A stretch of DNA of 64,000 nucleotides. Source: Limonium bicolor. Lineage: Eukaryota; Streptophyta; Magnoliopsida; Caryophyllales; Plumbaginaceae. The notes under the pieces are model-generated. The model was not told the DNA's origin, made no database searches, and was given only the letters and a program-made list of their open reading frames with translations. Within the stretch, counting starts at the first letter, position 1. Each line of letters opens with the position of its first letter. A program made the translations under genes and the position numbers. Positions 1 through 9,499 of the stretch are shown piece by piece. The stretch covers positions 372,001-436,000 of the forward strand of contig CM041779.1 in NCBI GenBank assembly GCA_023374045.1, given 5' to 3'.

Positions 1-731
1 GTCTCTCAGCTGCTCCTTGAGCTCTGTCATCTCTGCTGGAGCCATACGATAGGGCGCCTTCGCAATTGGTCCGGTGCCCGAAGCCAAATCAATCTCAAAC
101 TCCACATCCCGTGTTGGCGGCATGCCCGTCAGTTCCTTAGGAAATACATCAGGAAACTCTAACACTACCGGCACATCAGGACTAAACTCTGGGTCTGTTT
201 CTATGTCCTGGACATAGCAGAGGTATACATCACTCCCTCGTCGTAGTTCACGACACATAGCCATGGCGGTGATGATCTGAGTCGAAGGCTCCCTGGGCCT
301 CTGGCGGAAAGATATAGTAACCCCAGATGGACTCCGAAGAAGCAGGCGATGCTCGGCACACAGGATTCTGCCCTTGTACCGCTCCAACCAGTTCATCCCG
401 ACAATTACATCAAAACCAAGTCCGTCGAACTCTATCAGGTCGATCGGGAACTCTTCATCTCGGATTCTTACAACAACACCTCGGTGGTAGCGGGTACACT
501 TGATCCGCTCTTTCGACGGGAGAGTGACTAGGAAGTCTGGCATCTCATCACCGTCTAACCCCAGCCTCTTCGCAATGGATAGCGAAATAAAAGTATGTGA
601 GGCTCCGGAGTCGAACAAGATCGAAGCGTCCACGCCATTGACTGGAAAGGTACCGGTGAGGATTGTGCCGCTCTTGCCGGCTTCTGCCTCATTGCAGACA
701 CTCAGTATACCTCCCGTTCCGAGAGCACAGC
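1..731 (-). CDS. Retropepsin and N-terminal edge of reverse transcriptase (partial exon)
   Basis: The reading frame is open from an apparent splice acceptor (ttag, 735-732) to the window edge. It encodes an RVP_2-type aspartic protease with the active site FDSGASH (catalytic Asp codon 612-610) and the downstream GFDVIVGMNWLERY segment typical of Ty3/gypsy proteases. A linker follows (FPDVFPKELTGMPP) and then the first RT residues, ending ELKEQLRD at base 1. The product would process the Gag-Pol polyprotein in virus-like particles. There is no in-frame ATG near the 5' end, so this block must be joined to upstream gag. The first codon is completed by one base from the previous exon; the donor at 1795/1794 supplies a G and gives an in-frame Gag-Pro fusion. 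Domain call is confident; splice model is inference. Confidence 0.85.
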
Positions 732-909
732 CTAATTCATTGGCAAACTAATAAGTATTGGGTAACAACACGGTTGGTATACTTCAAACAACTCCACTTT
801 ATTCATTAACACACTCTTTTTACAACATTCGTTGGCTTATACTGTCGCCATAATTAACACTTACAACATTCTTAACATGCACTCAACACATCACATAATT
901 ATACAAGGC

Positions 910-1667
910 TTAAAACGGTCTGAAGGTCAAATTCAAACGTCCGGGTTTCATGTGTGTGGCATTGATCACTGCCGATGGTGCGGTATTCAGTTTGATCTTC
1001 TTGATGCCATGGTATAGCATCCTTGACTGCCCACCCATGATTAACACGTCTCCTGATTTCAACACTAGCTTCTTTGCGAGATCAGCACGCTTCTGCTCGC
1101 CATACACAAACACTGCGGTGTCACCAACGGACCAAGACACCACGGGTACTCCCTTACTTAGAGACTCGGGCGACTCGTCCTTGTCTTGGTGTAACCCTAA
1201 CCGTCCACCATTCTGGTAGAAGTTCACAATACACAGATCTACTTTCACATTGGGAATTGAATTCGTTTCAACTTGTTGAGCAATTTCCACGACGTGGTTA
1301 ACGACCGCAAGGAATTCCTCAGGTATACTTGGTACAGTTGCTCCATCTTCAGCTCGCACTTCTTGATATGTGTTGGTGTAAGGGTTCCAGTCCTTACCCA
1401 TGCACATCATCTTCAATTTCATTCTTGATCCGCTCGGGTATTCTGGTGTGTAGAAACCTCCAGGTGTTGCTCCAAGTTCATTGCATCGTCTGATGATGTG
1501 GATTTGTGCCTCCGGTGTCAGGTATCCATTTAAGAGTATCATACCTGGCTGGATAACCTGACATTGCTCCATTGGAAAGTCGGTGATGCCGATGGTAGTT
1601 TCTTCAGGGTTTGGTGTGGGTGGGATTGGATAACATATATTGAAGGTTCCTTTAAGTTTAGAGTTAT
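910..1667 (-). CDS. AlkB-type 2-oxoglutarate/Fe(II) dioxygenase within a retroelement
   Basis: From the internal ATG at 1572 the ORF encodes 220 residues ending in a stop at 910. The frame is open back to an apparent acceptor at 1668-1671, giving about 251 residues if spliced to gag. Numbered from that Met, all AlkB signature residues are present: the iron ligands H128 and D130 (LGLHQDKDES) and H188 (MLYHGI), and the 2-oxoglutarate-binding end RLNLTFR (R212, N214, R218). The N-terminal part (PGMILLNGYLTPE, GGFYTPEY, LKMMCMGKDW) resembles plant ALKBH1-like proteins more than viral AlkB domains, as far as I can judge from memory. Family members oxidatively remove methyl groups from nucleic-acid bases. 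Its place between Gag zinc knuckles and protease suggests action on element RNA or cDNA, which is inference. The stop after RPF means it would end a Gag-AlkB product. Confidence 0.88.
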
Positions 1668-1794
1668 CTAATTAGGTGACTTTCACACTATACTTTAATT
1701 GTTTACTCACATGGTTGTTTACTTAAACTCACTAACACACATGCATGAAATGCGGCATGCAAACACTTATTTCACTCAACAGTTTAGGCGGTAC
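1668..1794 (-). other. Candidate 127-base intron between zinc-knuckle and AlkB blocks
   Basis: The minus strand runs from a donor (CCCG|GTACC, at 1795/1794) to an acceptor (ctaattag, ending at 1668). The interval is AT-rich and carries stops in the flanking frames. Splicing it makes codon G+AT and keeps frame between the zinc-knuckle and AlkB blocks. Without splicing, the zinc-knuckle frame stops at 1784. Confidence 0.5.
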
Positions 1795-2139
1795 CGGGTC
1801 TAGAAGAGGGCCCTGGCGCCTCAGACCGGTCCACCACATTCAGGGCGGCCTTGCCGGACCCCGACCCCTTCCCCTTCTGGGAATCTGTGTACCTCTGATC
1901 TGGGGGTGGCTGATTCGCCGCCTTCGGGCCATCGGTGGTCGCAGTGGCCTTACCCTTCCATTGCCCCTTAGGCCTGTAGTTTCTACTGTTCGGGTTCTGC
2001 CAGCACTCATAGTCGCGGTGCCCCATCTTTTTGCAGTATCGGCACTGCACATCATTACCCTTGCAGTCCTTGCCAGGGTGGTCTCCGTTGCACCACTTGC
2101 AGTAATAGTGGCGCTCCGGTCCAGAGCCCGTGCTAGCTG
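1795..2139 (-). CDS. Gag nucleocapsid region with two zinc knuckles (exon-like block)
   Basis: This block encodes two adjacent CCHC-type knuckles. The first has spacing C-x2-C-x3-H-x4-C (YCKWCNGDHPGKDC) and the second has canonical C-x2-C-x4-H-x4-C (QCRYCKKMGHRDYEC). A basic, Gly/Pro-rich tail follows. Gag knuckles bind genomic RNA during particle assembly. The open frame itself starts upstream at 2155, but those residues come from AT-rich intron-like sequence; the block is taken to start after the acceptor gttag at 2140. The end is set by the GT donor at 1794, since the frame stops just beyond at 1784. It enters and leaves in phase 1. Confidence 0.75.
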
Positions 2140-2218
2140 CTAACATATCACACACTCAGTACATACTTTACAAGTTAATAACACACACTAGATTTCGGTA
2201 TTGAAATTTATTAATTAC
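2140..2218 (-). other. Candidate 79-base intron in gag
   Basis: The donor is CCAAGG|GTAATT (exon end 2219) and the acceptor is atgttag ending at 2140. The interval is strongly AT-rich next to GC-rich coding blocks and holds an in-frame stop (taa just after the donor). Its length is near the lower limit for plant introns. Joining restores a GCA codon across the junction. Confidence 0.5.
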
Positions 2219-2477
2219 CCTTGGGTGGGTAAGAGCGTAATGGCTTGGCCGCATACGCGTAGGTGAGCTGCAGAGGCTCCTCAGCAGTGGTGGTCTGGGT
2301 CTGGCCCTTGCCACCCTGTTGCTGTCTTTTCTGGGACTGGGGGTATGGCTTCCTCTTCTTTCCTCCCCCTTGCCCTTGCGTGCCTTGGCCCTCGCTCATG
2401 TCCTTGCGCTTGAGCGCACTCTCCTCGTCCCTCAGACGGACAGTGATCTCCACAATTGCAGCGGCATGGTAGCACTC
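2219..2477 (-). CDS. Gag C-terminal linker (exon-like block, partial)
   Basis: The frame begins after an apparent acceptor (aatatag, to 2478) with ECYHAAAIVEITVRLRDEES. It continues through a basic, Gln/Gly/Lys-rich linker to SYPPKG. The helix-then-basic-linker pattern just upstream of zinc knuckles is typical of Ty3/gypsy Gag between the capsid-like domain and nucleocapsid. No start codon exists, so an upstream capsid-coding exon is needed; it is not visible because TE1 begins at 2535. The 57 bases between 2478 and 2534 are AT-rich and look like the end of another intron. Confidence 0.65.
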
Positions 2478-3284
2478 CTATATTTAGGGTGTCAGTTATG
2501 CCCCGCCAAACAAATTCACATCATATTAACATACTGTGGAGGGTGATTTTTCGGTATGAGGGGGGTCTATGCAAATATGGTCTGACTGAAAAGTCAAGTT
2601 CCTAGAAATATGTCATTCTGTGGAGGGTGAAAACCTGTTATTCTGGCATCCCTCAAATACCTACTACATCGTCCGTCTTTCCCAGAAAGCATAAAGGGGA
2701 GTGCAAGTGTGCACTACACCCGCTCTCAATGGGCTCCACACGGACTTATGCCTCTATAAGGCGGATTTGACTAGAGTCGCCACCTAGTTTGACCTAAGGA
2801 ACTAGGAAGGAAAGATGAGGGTTCTAAGAACCGTTAATTGACTCTGAGATTGTTGCCTATGGATAGGAGTTATCTGGTCAGATCAGAGATTCTATTATGG
2901 GTTTGCACTGGGTTACACCCCTCAGAAGTGGCAACGACCACGACTTCGGATTGGTGCCCGAGGAAACCTCGGTCTCCAATTGTCGGGATTGCCTTCTTTC
3001 AAAACCTTATTAGAGAGATTCAGTTAAAGCCGAAGGATAGGATTAGGACGGGAAGAGAGAGAGTGGATGAGGCGAGCTTTTTTGTCAAGCTAGCGCCAAG
3101 AAGAGGAATTAGTGATGTCGGATGAGTATAGAATGAAGAATTGGGAAAAGTCCGAGGTGGAATGAATAGACAAGACTTGAAGTTTGATGGTTTGAGTTTG
3201 TGGGAGCCGAAGAAGGTTTGAGTGTTTTGAGAGATACGAGAGTCACCTTAGATGGGGAAAAAGGGTTTTTTTTTGTTTGAAATG

Positions 3285-3350
3285 GGGTCGCACCCTGTGC
3301 GGGTTGCCTACGTACTCAAATCCCTGCTGAGATCAGACCTTACGTAGTTC
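3285..3350 (+). promoter_or_regulatory. Conserved CTACGTA...TACGTAG hairpin in TE1 LTR
   Basis: The segment runs from GGTCGCACCC through CCTACGTACTCA and TGAGATCAGACC to TACGTAGTTC. The outer arms CTACGTA and TACGTAG pair, and an inner ACTCA/TGAG pair can extend the stem. It recurs in the other LTR (16145-16208) and, more diverged, inside the element (10136-10198). From memory, similar phrases occur in other plant LTR elements. Function unknown; an RNA structure or regulatory site is inference. Confidence 0.5.
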
Positions 3351-3404
3351 ACGGATTTTGGGGTTTTGGAAGTTTTGAAGGGTTTGAAGTTTTGGGTATG
3401 AGAG

Positions 3405-3560
3405 ATTAGTCTGTGAGACGCTCGGGTCTATGAGACAGTTAGGATGGGATGGGATGTCAAGGCCTGTGAGACGCTCGGGTCTGTGAGACGCTTGAATCTT
3501 AAAATGGTGGAGAAATTGAGATGTTCGAGTCTGTGAGGCGCTCGAGCCTGTGATACGTTA
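3405..3560 (+). repeat. TE1 LTR: degenerate 'gagacgctcgggtctgt' repeats
   Basis: Short phrases built on ctgtgagacgctcgggt and variants recur about seven times here, with matching repeats at about 16268-16420 in the other LTR. No coding capacity. Confidence 0.6.
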
Positions 3561-4104
3561 GAAGTTAGAGAGGAGTTGGGATTAGGGAGACGATTCGAGT
3601 TTGAGGCACTTTGGAGTTTGAATGGTGATTTGAGTATGAAGTGTTTTGGGGTTTTGAAGATGATTTGAGTATGTGAGGCAATTGGAATTTGGGAGAGATC
3701 CTGGGTTTTTTGGGTTCGAGGTTCGAAAAGAGTTGAGGTTTTGGGATATTTTGGGATTTGAAATGAGATGATGATGGGTTGAGTTGTTTGGAGGAATGAT
3801 TGTCAAAATCGTCTCTCTTAAAGTTTAAAACCGAAAAGTCATTTTTGTTGTAAAAGGGCGGATAATCCCGAGGGATTACCCTATGTACCCCCTCGAACGC
3901 GACACTTAATTAATGGTAAGTGCCGAGGCTCGAAAGATGGGGCAATGAATTTATGTCGAAAAATAGGATTTAGAGAGAAACACCATGAATGAGATGTTCT
4001 CGGTCAGACCCTAATAACGTCTCTAACTCCCGGGTTTTAAAACGTTAAAAACCGAAAACCTTGAAATCGAGCGGAAGGGAGTTAGACGATTCTAAAATCC
4101 CGGC

Positions 4105-4247
4105 TGCAACTAGGAAGGCAGTTACATCCCTAGCACCCCGCCTTGTAAAAATCTAGGCTGCAATTAGGGGAGATTTGTCACCCTAATGCCCCGCCTAAAG
4201 AGATCCAGACTGCGATAAGGGATGTTACGACCCTAGTGCCCCGCCTC
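4105..4247 (+). repeat. TE1 LTR: three ~55-bp repeats ending in ccccgcc
   Basis: Three consecutive units share a pattern of ctgcaa(c/t)tagg ... taccctag(t/c)gccccgcc and related forms. The same three occur in the other LTR around 16960-17102. The units are diverged from each other, so the duplication is older than the insertion. Confidence 0.6.
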
Positions 4248-4734
4248 GGATTTTTATTTGGAGGAGAAGCAAGTAATATCTAACTAGGAAGAAAACGTTC
4301 TTTGAAGGTGTTAGACATCCTATGTTCCCCGAAAACAATTTATTTTGGGTTTGAAAACTAAGTTAGGAAACTTGTGAAGTTGTTCGGAATTCTCGATGAA
4401 GAAACACTGATTTTGAGAATGATTTTAGGATAAAACTTTCTGTATAGTGAAAGAACTTTCTGCGTTTGAGAAGTTTTCTGTGATGTGAGAAGAGTTTTTC
4501 CTTTAAAATTCCACAAAATGGTTTCTTTTGAAAACTTGATGAAGTTTGAATAAAATGATTGTAGAAATCTGAGGAGAGAGATTTTTGAGTTTGAAATTTG
4601 ACCAGGATTTACAAGTTAAGTTTGAATTGGATGAATTGAATTCGAGTTGAATGGAATTGGACTGAATTGAAATGAGTGGGTTTGAATTGGGTTGATTTGA
4701 ATTCGGGTTGGGGTTGAAAAACAAATCGGGTCAA

Positions 4735-5345
4735 AGTTAGACCGGTCAAAGTTGGATTAGGTCAAAGTTGAGATTTGTCAAAGTCAAAGTTCAGATTGGT
4801 CAAAGTTGGACCAAGTCAAAGTTGGGTCAAGGTCAAAGTTGGACCAGGTCAAAAATTGGGTCAAGGTCAAAGTGGGGTCAATCAAAGTTGGACCGAGTCA
4901 AAGTCAAAGGTCAGGTTGGTCAAAGTTAGACCAAGTCAAAGTTTGGATTGGTCAAAGTTGGACCGAATGGGCTTGATGGGCCGAATGGCTTAGTGGCCGA
5001 ATGGCTTGATGGCCTGTTTGCGCTTAGTGGGCCGAATGGGCTTGATGGCCTTGTTTGGGCTTTGGCCTCGAAATGGGCTGGGGCCTTGAAATGGGATTTA
5101 TGAACTGTGGGCTGAAGTGGGTTTTGAATTGGGCTCAGAGTGGCCTTTTGATTTGGGCTGAAGTGGGATTTGAATTGGGCCTTGGAATTAAATGGGCCGT
5201 TCTGGGCTTTGTTGGAAATTGGGTTAAATTTGGACCTTATTTAGAGTTGGGCCGAAAGAAAAGGGCCTTGCTGGAAGTTGGGCCAAAATTGGGCCTTGTT
5301 TGGATTTGGCTGAAGTGGCCCTTTTTTATGTGGGCTTATTTGTGA
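4735..5345 (+). repeat. TE1 LTR: gtcaaagttgga and gggccgaatggg low-complexity blocks
   Basis: From about 4735 to 4965, gtcaaagttggacc-type units repeat more than ten times. They pass into about 370 bases of units built on gggccgaatgggctt and gaagtgggatttg. The right LTR carries the same blocks at about 17590-18240. The left copy repeatedly has one G fewer in GGG runs than the right copy. Confidence 0.65.
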
Positions 5346-5794
5346 TTGGGCTGAAAAAATGTTGTTGGGCTGATTTGTGAGATATTAACAAGTGAGAGGA
5401 ATTGATTTATTGGTTTGTTTATTAACTCCTTGATTAGTGTGTCGAAGGCAAAGGAGGATTCCACCCACATAAAACGGATGAGAGATCCGCTAGGCATGGG
5501 GTGGTTTCGCATCCTAAGCCCTCCTAAAATAGCCTTAAGGGCTTGTTTTTTGAAGTTTTTGTTCTTATATACATATAAAGGTGGTTTGAATGTTTTCTGA
5601 AGTTATAGGAGATTATTGCCCCACGAAACGAATGAGAGACCCTTTAGATGTGGGACAATAATACATCCAAAACTTTTTTGTCAGTTTAAAAGGTCCTAAG
5701 GGTGATAACTAAGGCTTAAGACATCAATAAGCAATGAGCAAGGGGCAGTTAATAAAACTGAAATGCGTTAATCAAAATTGAGTCGAAACTTCCA

Positions 5795-5930
5795 AACCCA
5801 TGAGGAGCTTTGGCGAAGCCAAAAGCATGTAAAGCCCAAAGTCATTCGGTCAAGTCCAGCCCATGAGGAGCTTTGGTGAAGCCCAAAGCGCGTAAAGCCC
5901 AAAGTCATTCGGTCAAGTCCAGCCCACATG
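5795..5930 (+). repeat. TE1 LTR: two tandem ~66-bp units
   Basis: Two copies of a unit containing catgaggagctttgg and cccaaagtcattcggtcaag lie head to tail. They are repeated at about 18668-18800 in the 3' LTR. The first left copy lacks one C present in the right LTR. Confidence 0.65.
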
Positions 5931-8222
5931 TAAAGTCTAAACAATCACGAGTGTATCTTCATCTCAGTCCAGTTATTAACCATGTACCTCGATCATGTCA
6001 TGAAACAAGAACAATGAGAAATGGCTTCCAAAGGGAATAATAATGTAAACGGGCCAGACCAAAGACCCAAAACACATCAGCAATCCAGCAATGGCCGAAA
6101 CAAAGCTCAAAATAAACGAGATGGAGCTAAAAGTCTTTCCATACGGGTGCCCATAACACCAAACTGATTTGCCAACCTCACTTCAAAAGGACGAGGATTC
6201 ACGACACACCAACAGATTAAGCAAAAGCCATCCACAAGAATCTCACAAACCCAATCGTATAATGCAGAGGGTGCGGTGAATCAAACAAACCAGCCGAAAT
6301 TAAATGAACCCACTGTTCGTACTGCAAAATTAAAGCTAACGCCCAAACGCAAAGGCCAAACGAGAAACAAAACCTGAGGAAGTATTATTAGCATCGTTTT
6401 CAGCAAAGGGTAGGATTTGGGACACCAAAACGGAATCCATCGTAGAAAAGAATCATTGAACCCGACTGAGGGCTTTAAACATATTCAGCAGTAGAGCATT
6501 TAATCAAAAATCAAGGATTCACAAACTTCTCTAAATCAGGACTAACACCAACACCTTAAATCAATTTTAATCTGATGGGTTAATAATCCGAAGCTGGGTA
6601 GCGTAATTTCCCACAGAAGAATATGATGATATACGCATTGACAGAGGATTGAGGCTTGGAACTCCTCCACACAGATGAAACATTCAGGCAACTCGTTGTT
6701 GGACCAAAGCTAAACAAAAACAGTGTATAGATGTACACAGAATGTAAAATCGAAATCAAAGTTTGAACGTCAACCTGGTACGAACTCATCTCCAAGAGCA
6801 AAAGAAAATATGTAAAGCAAAGTACTCATTAAATCGACAGACGAAAACAGGTAGCCTTAATACTCGTTCTACCGGTTGAACGAAAAATTAGGATGAAATC
6901 GGGTAAGGGATTTCAGATTTTGAAGATTGAGGAAGAGAGAGTCGGAGTCTGTCCTTACTTCACCGGCAATTGCAAAATACTGTGAGCTTGAAGGGAAGTG
7001 CAGAGAGCTCGATGCTCCTTGTTCATCGGTGAAGAGAATGAAGATGGTTCAGAGCCTTTCCTTGTTCGCGAGGTAGGTTGTAGAAGTACCGTCGGGGTGG
7101 AGAACTGGAAAGGGTCGGGGCAGATTTGCTCGTTATTCACCGGTTTGGTCGTGAAGATAATGAAGAAATTGAGTTGGGAGCATGGGGTTTCATTTCGCCA
7201 CCTAGGTTGCAAAGTTATCGATCGTGAAGCAGATGCACAAGGAGGTGGAACATGGGTGTTTTTGTTTCGAGATTCGAAAGCAGAGGGGGATTGGAGATTT
7301 CTGGTGGAACCGCACACAAACGAAATGGGTTGGAGACCATAGGCTCTTGTAGATTTTTGTTTCGAAGAAGAAGATTGAGGATGAAGGTGAGTGAGCAAAA
7401 GGATGGAAGGCGGATCGAGAGCACCGTTAGGGGGAAGACGGATGAATGTTCGAGACAACAAATTCAAGGTGGCGGCTGTTTTAGAGCTTCAGGCGAGGGA
7501 AAGGTGCCGATGGTGGTAATTCTGGGCGAAGAAGACGAGGACGGTGGTGGTTTTAGGCAGGGACGGGTTTTTGCATACCGGAAGTCGAAGAGCTTGAGTC
7601 GATGAATGTAAGAATTCTCTGGAATGAAAACGGTAGTTGGTGGCTGGATCAAAAAACCGTCGACACAGTAGGGTTTTTGAGTTGTGGGAAGGAGATGATC
7701 AAGCCGGCTTTGGCTACTGTAGCCTCCCTAAGTTTTATTGTTGTTGTTGTTTTATAGAGAATTGATTAGGGTTTTCATGGTGTCTTGAGAGAGTGGGCTG
7801 GTATGTGGAGGTATTGGGCTGAAAATAGTATGGGTTTAAGGAATTGGGCTAGGACACATTTCAACCAAGTGTGGATTGAGTTTGAAAGTTGAAAATGAGT
7901 GTGTATAAATAGAAATGAAAATAAAAACTAATGCTAACAGTAGAATAAAATAAAATAAAATATAGAGAAAGTGGATAGATGAGTAATAAATAAATAGAAT
8001 ATAAACAATAAAAAATAAGGTAGTAAAATGAGTGAATAAACGAAGAGAGACGATTTTGAAACTGGACTGTCGTTGGAAATTCATTTTTGAAGAATTGTTT
8101 TTTTTAATTGTTTTGAAAAAGATTATAAAATGATGGTTTCGTCTTAGCACGCACGCTAATATGTTTTGAAAAAAGAAAGGCGACGACCCCTCTTATTATT
8201 TCGGAATTCGCTGCTTTATGGG

Positions 8223-8320
8223 GTGAGAATTTTTGGTGTCTACAGATGGCTCCCCTTGATTCAATTCTGCAAGCCCTTGCAGAATTGGATCAAGGTTGAC
8301 GGGACGCCAAAAATTCTCAC
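8223..8320 (+). promoter_or_regulatory. Nested palindrome across the TE1 LTR/interior border
   Basis: The outer arms gtgagaatttttggtgtc (8223-8240) and gacgccaaaaattctcac (8303-8320) pair with one mismatch over 18 bases. The inner arms cttgattcaattctgcaa (8255-8272) and ttgcagaattggatcaag (8277-8294) also pair with one mismatch over 18 and close on a four-base loop. The LTR terminus (taca, 8241-8244) falls in the internal bulge. A TGG triplet two bases after the LTR end would be the place for a primer-binding site, but I cannot match it to a tRNA. Confidence 0.7.
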
Positions 8321-8374
8321 TACGGTTTATGAATTGCTCTTATGGGTGCAGGTGCACGGGGACTTATGACGGGC

Positions 8375-9205
8375 CCCAGATTGCGGTGATTGATGGTATG
8401 AGGACTGATGACGGGCCTCAACTAGATCTCGGTGTCTAGCTCTAGGACTAATGACGGGCCTAGAATACGATCAAACAACTTATGCATGAGGACTAATGAC
8501 GGGCCTCAACTAGATCTCGGTGTCTAGCTCTAGGACTTATGACGAGCCTAGAATGCATCTTCGAAATGTATGAGGACTAATGACGGGCCTCAACTAGATC
8601 TCGGTGTCTAGCTCTAGGACTAATGACGGGCCTAGAATACAATCGGTATAAGGGTTATGCATGAGGGCTAATGACGGGCCTCAACTAGATCTCGGTGTCT
8701 AGCTCTAGGACTTATAACGGGCCTAGAATGCATCTTCGAAATGTATGAGGACTAACGACGGGCCTCAACTAGAACTCGGTGTCTAGCTCTAGGACTAATG
8801 ACGGGCCTAGAATACAATCAGTATAAGGGTTATGCATGAGGGCTAATGACTGGCCTCAACTAGATCTCGGTGTCTAGCTCTAGGACTTATGACAGGCCTA
8901 GAATGCATCTTCGAAATGTATGAGGACTAATGACGGGCCTCAACTAGAACTCGGTGTCTAGCTCTAGGACTAATGACGGGCCTAGAATACAATCGGTATA
9001 AGGGTTATGCATGGGGGCTAATGACGGGCCTCAACTAGATCTCGGTGTCTAGCTCTAGGACTTATGACGGGCCTAGAATGCATCTTCGAAATGTATGAGG
9101 ACTAATGACGGGCCTCAACTAGAACTCGGTGTCTAGCTCTAGGACTAATGACGGGCCTAGAATACAATCGGAAGTACGAGGACTTATGACGAGCCTATAA
9201 TACTT
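8375..9205 (+). repeat. TE1 interior: 'gacgggcc' tandem repeat array
   Basis: About nine units share cctcaactagatctcggtgt and ctagctctaggact, each flanked by aatgacgggcct. Two unit types alternate: one ends with gcatcttcgaaatgta, the other with acaatcggtataagggt, making a higher-order pair of roughly 170-180 bases. The array contains CTAG...CTAG inverted pairs. No coding frame runs through it. Confidence 0.8.
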
Positions 9206-9499
9206 TGTGGAGTTGTACAAAACTCGCTGCTTTAAGCGGCTGGTTTGAGGATGACTCTGATCGTTGGTTGATCCGGGATTGGATGCTTTTTGATTGCTTT
9301 CGTGAGGGATGTGATAGTCGAATGTTTTTTTGTTGATGTAGCCCTTGACTTTGTCAGTGTGGGACTTGTGTTTCAGTTTTGTTTTGACAGTCTCGCCCGA
9401 TGTGCACTATAGTTTCGGGATTTGATAGGACTCTTGGCTCCAGAGTTTCGAGATGGCTCCGGTATGGCTCTTGAGTTTTTGTATTGGTTTTGGTGATTT
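9206..9499 (+). other. TE1 interior, non-coding spacer
   Basis: About 300 bases of T/G-rich sequence between two repeat arrays. I see no ORF, RNA gene or further repeat here. Confidence 0.4.

Larger units (their letters stand above)
732..1794 (-). other. Candidate long intron containing the AlkB ORF
   Basis: A GT donor at 1794-1793 (after exon bases CCCG) and an AG acceptor ending at 732 flank this 1063-base interval. Removing it joins the zinc-knuckle frame to the protease frame without a shift (phase 1 on both sides). The AlkB ORF lies inside, so this would be the splice form that skips AlkB. The stretch 732-909 between the AlkB stop and the protease is AT-rich with no coding frame. The splice sites are read by eye from consensus only. 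Confidence 0.5.
1..2534 (-). mobile_element. Ty3/gypsy gag-pro-pol unit with embedded AlkB domain (partial)
   Basis: Read on the minus strand, this segment encodes a Gag linker, two zinc knuckles, an AlkB dioxygenase, a retropepsin and the start of reverse transcriptase. The rest of pol lies beyond base 1, and the 5' part of gag is separated by the TE1 insertion whose LTR starts at 2535. The protease and the segment reading KAPYRMAPAEM at the RT border resemble Tekay/Del-type chromoviruses, from family knowledge. The coding blocks are interrupted by short AT-rich stretches with GT...AG borders, which is unusual for a retrotransposon. It could be an autonomous element that captured a host dioxygenase, or a host gene derived from a retrotransposon; the window cannot decide between these. 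Confidence 0.8.
2535..8244 (+). repeat. TE1 5' LTR (5710 bp)
   Basis: This is the complete copy, delimited on the left by the start of similarity with 15401 onward and on the right by the terminal CA at 8244. Its first part repeats the phrase ctgtggagggtga at the start and again about 75 bases in. It carries several internal low-complexity zones listed separately. No host gene or retroviral ORF is recognised. Short ORFs on both strands around 6955-7605 recur in the other copy simply because the LTRs are duplicates. Confidence 0.85.

Noticed and set aside
1745..2143. 132-codon plus-strand ORF opposite the zinc-knuckle block
   Set aside because: Antisense shadow; the minus strand has the clear CCHC motifs.
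6955..7605. Overlapping ORFs of 114-170 codons in the TE1 LTR, repeated at 19826-20476
   Set aside because: They recur only because the LTR is duplicated. Composition is low-complexity Ser/Pro or Arg/Gly, both strands are open, and no domain is recognisable.
8375..9205. Possible CRISPR-like array of regularly spaced repeats
   Set aside because: This is eukaryotic retrotransposon DNA; the spacers are themselves repeated and there are no cas genes.
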